Shown piece by piece: positions 58,199-64,000 of a stretch of 64,000 nt of DNA. Position numbers and translations under genes: made by a program. This DNA comes from Xiphophorus maculatus (Eukaryota; Chordata; Actinopteri; Cyprinodontiformes; Poeciliidae): assembly GCF_002775205.1 (NCBI RefSeq), contig NC_036455.1:4068501-4132500 (forward strand), given 5' to 3'. The notes below the pieces were generated by a model. It had not been told where the DNA came from, searched no databases, and was given only the letters and a program-made list of their open reading frames with translations. Within the stretch, counting starts at the first letter, position 1; each line of letters begins with the position of its first letter.

Positions 58199-61100
58199 TT
58201 ACTTTCTGATGACAAAATCTGCAAATCCGAGCGTCCTTCGCCGTAACCGCCGTCCTGCTCCTTCCTCGAGGAGATAGGTGACATCAATAGCTAGAGGGGA
58301 GAAGAAGAAAATTTAGGAGCTTTTTAGGAAAAAAAAATTTAAATTAAAGAAGTGCTCATATTCTGTTGTAATTGGGGAAGTAATTGACGTACCTATGATT
58401 TACATCCTCCTTTACTAACCAGACTTGGTTCAAATCTACTTTACAGCTAGTTATTGTCATAATTTAGCCTTTAGGCCTTTTTACATAAGACTTCGACAAT
58501 GCAGCTAAAAACCACAGTAAATTGGCTCAGTTTTTCATAAAATAACCTGGCAACAGATTACATCAACTTTTGAAACATAAACAAATAATCAAAGATATGG
58601 GCAATGTCCAAAGTGGCATGTTTGGCAAGTAACATCACTCTCACCCAGTGATGGCATAGTTACTTTGAAAAAGTAACTTTAATCGGATTACTGATTACTC
58701 CTTGAAAAAGTAACTCAGTTAGATTACCGACTACTTGATTTGGAACTGTAACTAAGTTACATTAAAAGTCACCTTTTTAGTCGGCGTAATTCACAGGTAA
58801 TATATTAACTTGACATTAACAAAGACACAGCGGGACGGATCATCTGGGAAATGATGGGCTGGGAGAGCCTGACTAAAACTAACTGGAGGCCAGACACATT
58901 CTGGGGTTTATGTCTGCTTATTTCCAAGCCCAAATGAGCAACTTCACGTTCAAAAATGAGCCTAAAAAGCAAAACCCGCGACTCATTAAATTTGCTAGCA
59001 AATTTAAAAAAAAGAAAAAGCCCACAGCCACTTATAATAATTGAACTTGGCGACAGAAACTCAAAGTAGTTTCTGTTTTTCTACCAACAAAATGCGCATC
59101 TCCCTCTTCCCTCCATTGTTTACATTTCTGTTGCTGCCGATACTGTCGCATAAAAACGGCGATCACTCGACAAGACGCGTAGAGGAAATAAAATTAAATT
59201 CCAAAAGAAAATAGTAACGCACAGAAACGCAAAAATTATTTCGATAACTGTAGTCTGACTACCGGATATGAAATAGCAACGCGTTAGATTACTCGTTACT
59301 GAAAAAAGTGGTCCGATGTCAGTAACGCGTTACTGACATCACTGCTCTGAACATACCATATCCACAGTGAAACATGGTGCTGGAGGCATCATGCTGTGGG
59401 AATTGTTTTTTTTCTTTTGTTTAGCAGAAGAAGGGAGTTTGGATACAGTAAATGGGAGAAAAATAAAGGGCAAGAAAACCTGGCTTAAGTTCACATTCCA
59501 GAAACACAACTCTTAACGTTCAGCCGAAGCTACACCGAAATCTTTAAGATCAAATCATATTTATGTGTTAGGGAGATGTATAGATCAAAATGCAATGGAG
59601 AAAATTAATGTCTCTCTAAAATCTCACTGAGCTTCAGCTTTTCTTTTTTTTTCCAAATGAGAATGTGCAAACATTTGAGACTGTGCAAAGCTGATCGACT
59701 TCCAGCTGGAAACACAGGGAAAGGTGGTTCAAACAACATCGATGAACGACGAAGCTGCTGGGGATTAATTTTTGCTTCAAAAAACAATCTGATAAGACGC
59801 TGGAAAAGACTACTGTGTGCAAGTTGTGCAAGAAAGAGAAAGTGTATCACTGAAGCTACTCAAACCTAAAATAGCATCTCAATGTAAAACATGTAGCAGC
59901 AAACACAGACGTCCCCAACGCTAATGTCAGTATCTGCAGTTCACATTTCTATAGAAGGATTTGTTCTTTAAATGAGTGATCAGGTGTTCATGAAACACCT
60001 GGGAAAACTGAATAGGTATAATAGCACTTTACACTAATCCAATGGTTGAATAACATCAATAACATTAAAAACAATAAATATATTTGTTGTTGAGCTCATG
60101 TGTGTATTTATTAAATAAATTATCAACAAATAGGAACTGAAAATGTTGGTTAAATTCTCTTAAAGTATGAGAAACGTGAAGGAGAATCAAAGAGTGCATC
60201 TGAAGATGTGTAGAAGTAATTTCTCATCAGTGCGTGTGAATGCATGAGCGAGCAGCCATGTATCTGTTGACCTACCCCCCTGCTTTGCTCCCGGTCCCTC
60301 ACCGTTCTTGCTGGGCGCTCTGTGCAGCAGGTCCAGTAGAATCTTGTTGAGCCGTTCCCTTTGAGCCTCCCTCCGGCTCAGCGCCGGGTGGTGGAGAGGC
60401 GAGGAGGCCGAAGACAAAGGGAGTTCGAGCATCTCCCCTATCCGGTCTTCAGAACTCTCCCCGATCTCTTTCCGCACCCCGGCCTCCAGCCCTTCCTCCT
60501 CCTCCTCGTCTTCCTCCTCACCTCCTGGTCTCGCCCTTTCCTTTTGTCTTGGTTTGGCTGGAATGTGTTCAGGTTCCTCCGGCACCATGTCCACGTCGTC
60601 CTCTACTGACCGTCCATCCTCCGCCCTGTGGGGGAAGTCGTCGCCGCGGTCGCAGGAGGAGCCGTCGTCCTCGCAGCCAGCCGCTTCTTTGGTTCGTTCG
60701 CTTTTCCAGGCAGACCGGCCTCCGTTCCTCTTATAGTTGTCAGGAACATAATGAGGCTGGAGGCACGTAAACATCAAATCAATATTCACACAGAGAAGTC
60801 TCTCTTTTAGATTTAGATGGATAAGATATGAAAAACTAAGTGTTCGTACACTTTTCCTACAGCAAAATTCAAGCACTTTTCAAGCAGTAAATTTTTCCAG
60901 CACCCAACTATGGAGATAAAAACAATACAAATGAACTAAAAAATTACCATTTTAATACACTATTATATACCTTATTACTGTTATTAATAATGTTTTTGTA
61001 ATAGTATTCTACATTCTACAGCATGGACAAAGTAAACTAAAATATAGCAACATTTTATGTTTTAAATTTTTTTCTCACACATACTTTACACTTCACTGTC

Positions 61101-62702
61101 CTGATTACAAAATACTAATTAAACAACAAAAAATTCACCAATGTTAATAATTTTTGTTAAAGCATAAAATATGAGATGATCAATAAGTCATTGTCTCATT
61201 AGGAATAATAAATATTCTTTTCATTGAAACAATCCAAGCAAATCCATTTAAGCTAAATGACCTTCCTGCTCAAATCGGACACTTAAACACAATACACAAA
61301 GAAAATCAAGAGAAAAAATATGCTCTCTCAACGTTTTCTCCCATTTAGCAAATCTAAATTATTTTTGGCAATTCTAACTGACCTAAAACAAGAGAAGTTT
61401 AGTTTGATTTAACTTCAGACAGTGAGAAAAAAATGTGCATATAAAAATATCTGGATTCAACTGTAAATAAAGTTTTCCAAATTTAGGCTTTTCATCAAAC
61501 GTTAGATTGCATTTTATTACCAAAATGTGCAGTTTGAAAATGAAGCACTTTCAAGGATTTCACCTGAAAAACAAGCACTTTCCGAAGCTTGAAAACACCA
61601 AACAGAAGAATTTTCAAGGACTTCAAGCACTCGTACAAACCGTAACTAATGGACCAATTTAAATTTCCTGACAAAGACGCTAAGTCCATACAAATTACAC
61701 CGTCTTTGTAACAGAAAGCTCCTGCTTATTACCGTATTTAAATTGCCTCTAGCTTTGCATCCTCCCTGAACAAGCAAACAGCAATGAAATGTGTATCTCA
61801 CTGTGGTTTCCCCTCAGGTTGCAATAAAAACAATGTGGTTTGCCTCATTTGTTTCTGGTTAGCCCAAACACTAAGCGAGGCGTTTGCTGCAGGCCACATA
61901 AATAATGAGAGTACTTTGTCACTGTTTTTAAAACAGAAGCAGATCCCAGAAAAAACAGCACCAAACGTCTGAGTCTCACCGAGAAGTCTCTTTTGGGCGC
62001 GAGCCGCTTGGGGAAGTGGTTGAAGGCGTACGGCTTGGTGCAGACGGGGTAGCGGTTCCGATGGATCTTGTAGAACAGGTGGGCTGATTTGTCCAGGCGA
62101 TAATCGCAGATGTACACATCTTGCTCCTTCACGCCTTTTGGCCTGCCTGTGGGAGAAATGAGCTTTGTGTTAGTGTATAATTTCTATGATTAGGGGAAAG
62201 TCTAACCCCAGCTCGATCCTGCTATCTAATGACACATTTAGAAATAGAAAAAACATGCACTTATCTTTGTAGTTTAGCCATCTAAATTTGTGTTTTCCCT
62301 TTACCTTTGCAGTAGGTGTAAAGATCGAGGACACAGCATGTCGCCACCACCGCCTCCAGGGGGATGATCTCGTACAGCGGCATGCGGAACAATTCGTTCT
62401 GGTAGAAACGCCGCGACGGGGAATGGTGCGTCTCATGTGGACGGAAGTAGTGATGACCAAAAGCAAAGCGCTCGCCCCTTCAGAGTTTGCGTGGATCAAC
62501 AGAGCAATACAATTAGTTTAATGTATTTCACAGAACATTGCTTCATTACGAATGTGAACTTACTTTTCGTTCTTCCACAGTTTCTCGATCCGGAAGATGT
62601 CTAGTTTCTCTCGGTTGATGTGGGACAGAAGACGGTAAGACTGCCGGACGGGTTGGCCTTCAGGACTGCGCCGGCTGTCTCTCATCAGGTACACACAGTC
62701 AC
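58199..62702 (-). CDS. ash1l: Histone-lysine methyltransferase ASH1L, C-terminal part (last five coding exons)
   Basis: ASH1L is a nuclear H3K36 methyltransferase acting at active genes. Visible here are most of the BAH domain and the C-terminus. Exons on the minus strand: 62564-62702 ([20 protein letters not shown]), 62305-62477 ([20 protein letters not shown]), 61980-62146 ([20 protein letters not shown]), 60303-60756 and 58199-58290. All phases agree. Exon 60303-60756 begins [15 protein letters not shown], then holds a poorly conserved acidic region ([12 protein letters not shown]) and ends [20 protein letters not shown]. The last exon reads [20 protein letters not shown] and ends FVIRK, which closely resembles the mammalian C-terminus. 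Upstream exons (AWS-SET, bromodomain, PHD) lie beyond position 64000. Confidence 0.96.
58291..60302. other. ash1l last intron
   Basis: Contains the hAT-type element at 58646-59344. The remainder is AT-rich with no exon recognised. Confidence 0.6.
58646..59344 (+). mobile_element. hAT-type non-autonomous element, copy 2
   Basis: It begins cagtgatggcatagttactt and ends with the inverse-type end 'acgcgttactgacatcactg'. The flanks are ctctcacc (58638-58645) and ctctgaac (59345-59352), an aged 8-bp target duplication (6 of 8 match). The ends match the element in kcnn3 intron 4, in the opposite orientation. Confidence 0.82.
60757..61979. other. ash1l penultimate intron
   Basis: AT-rich, with repeated 'caagcacttt' phrases around 60865-60890 and 61540-61640 that may belong to a degraded element. 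No exon is seen. Confidence 0.45.
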
Positions 62703-64000
62703 CTGCTCACAACAAACGCATCACATTACAAACAAAAGGCCTGGCACCGTCAGTTTTCAGGCTCAAGTTATTTTTTTTTTTGCTGAAATTGAATTATTTT
62801 CGTGGTTGTTCATACTGCCAAGTAAACACAACCACAATGAGATTTCTGTGTGAACGGTTTACGTCCCCAAAGCGACCCGAATGCACAGAAGAATGCTGAC
62901 GTCACACAGCAGCGCATTGTTTACAGAAGCTCTAATGGATGGAGACGTTTACGTCGTCACAGGATCATAACAACACAAAGGAAGCTAATAGTAAAAAATA
63001 GCACAACAAATAGCAATGACCTTTTGTGGAGTATTGACTACAGTTTCTGTATGTAAGTCTGGTATGTGTAGTCAGAGCCAGCAGTGATGGGATTGCGTTG
63101 TGATGCGCTTCACTTCTCTCATAATTTCATAATTATAAATCTCAGCCATTGTTTGCATCCAGATTTACAGTGTCTGGCTTTTCCTGATGCAGAATTATGA
63201 CAAAGTCTCACATCAATGACATAAAAGCAGGACAAAATGCAAAAGGACTCACTATCCTATGGCCCAAATGCCAACCAAACACAACATGCAGGAATATTGG
63301 AATGATAAGAATTAGTAAAAAGAGTGGGTTCATCTTTCAGGAAGTGTCTGTTTGATATATAATTTCCTTATGGTTATGTAAATAAAAGTAACATCTTTTC
63401 AAAATAGCACCTCTTCGTTCTCTCTCTGTGTTGTTTTTGTTTTGTTGTTGTAAATGGAAATGGTAAAGAGAAAGAATTGTGTAATTGATCACAGACTGGA
63501 ACTGTGACCTTGAGGTGGAATCAAGCTTTTGAATGTTTGAAAATAAAGAATTAGAAAAAAAATAAATAAACGTATCCGATTATTCTTAAATAATCGGATA
63601 TGTATCTGAATAAGTTCCACACATAGAAGAGGCACAAATTGGATTTTTTGGGGGTGAAAAGATCGGAATCGGACCATTCAGACTACCATGAAAAAGTTAG
63701 ATAAGGGCGCAAAAAAAAGGAAATAAAGAGCAGATTTTGTTACATTTACCGGTAATTAAGATGTGTGAATGTAGCCTAATTAAGGACACAGGTAAATGTG
63801 CATATCTGTTTGAAGACTTCTGCAGCCTCACTGAGAAATGGTGCATTCAAGGTGATGTTGGCTATTAAAGTTCTACCACAATAAAACCGGCACTTGAAAC
63901 ATTAAATTGGGGTCAAAAGTAAGTCTCATAAAAGCCACATTTTTACATTTGCTGCTTCATGAAAGCTTGGGAAAATGCTTCATAACTTAACCCTGGTTTA
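62703..64000. other. ash1l intron reaching the right edge
   Basis: No upstream ash1l exon is found. It contains a perfect 12-bp inverted repeat with a 4-nt loop at 63573-63600 (tatccgattatt). The surrounding sequence resembles part of the GGCTGCGTTCACAC-type MITE family but is too degraded to define. Confidence 0.5.

Noticed and set aside
57985..58287. 100-codon minus-strand ORF over the last ash1l exon
   Set aside because: Wrong frame. The correct frame, set by the phase of the preceding exon, reads [11 protein letters not shown] and stops at 58199-58201.

Overview
The window is vertebrate nuclear DNA, almost certainly from a teleost fish. Genes are split by GT-AG introns, the background is AT-rich, and fish-type repeats are common: a Rex3-like LINE tail with (GATG)n, hAT elements with 8-bp target duplications, and several MITE families. 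I reconstructed five protein-coding genes exon by exon. In every model the intron phases close, and the four models that reach a stop codon each give an exact whole number of codons.

Layout from left to right. (1) 4548-15159, minus strand: the first seven coding exons of an alpha-7-type nicotinic acetylcholine receptor subunit; the M2-M4 exons lie beyond the left edge. (2) 15160-28190: intergenic DNA shared by two divergent genes. It is dominated by a 4.1-kb G/T-only satellite built from TTGG and 27-bp units arranged in higher-order blocks. (3) 28191-39388, plus strand: a complete nine-exon SK channel gene, best read as a divergent kcnn3. Its 3'UTR contains nested MITEs. (4) 42560-47476, minus strand: rps27 (ribosomal protein eS27), complete. 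A 3-kb GC-rich repeat sits in its third intron, so the last eight codons lie 4 kb from the rest. (5) 48438-55002, minus strand: lrrc71, complete in 16 coding exons, with an RFX-type X-box just upstream. (6) About 55.9-62.7 kb, minus strand: the last five coding exons of ash1l (most of the BAH domain and the C-terminus) and its roughly 2.3-kb 3'UTR.

The human counterparts of kcnn3, rps27, lrrc71 and ash1l all lie on chromosome 1q21-q23, which supports the gene assignments. The most notable points are the satellite between two divergent ion-channel genes that are both linked to calcium signalling, the unusual S3-S4 segment of the SK channel, the X-box at lrrc71, and an rps27 intron that is open in frame. 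I found no CRISPR array, operon or prokaryote-like system. The longest ORFs in the window (satellite, GATA and CA arrays) are repeat artefacts.
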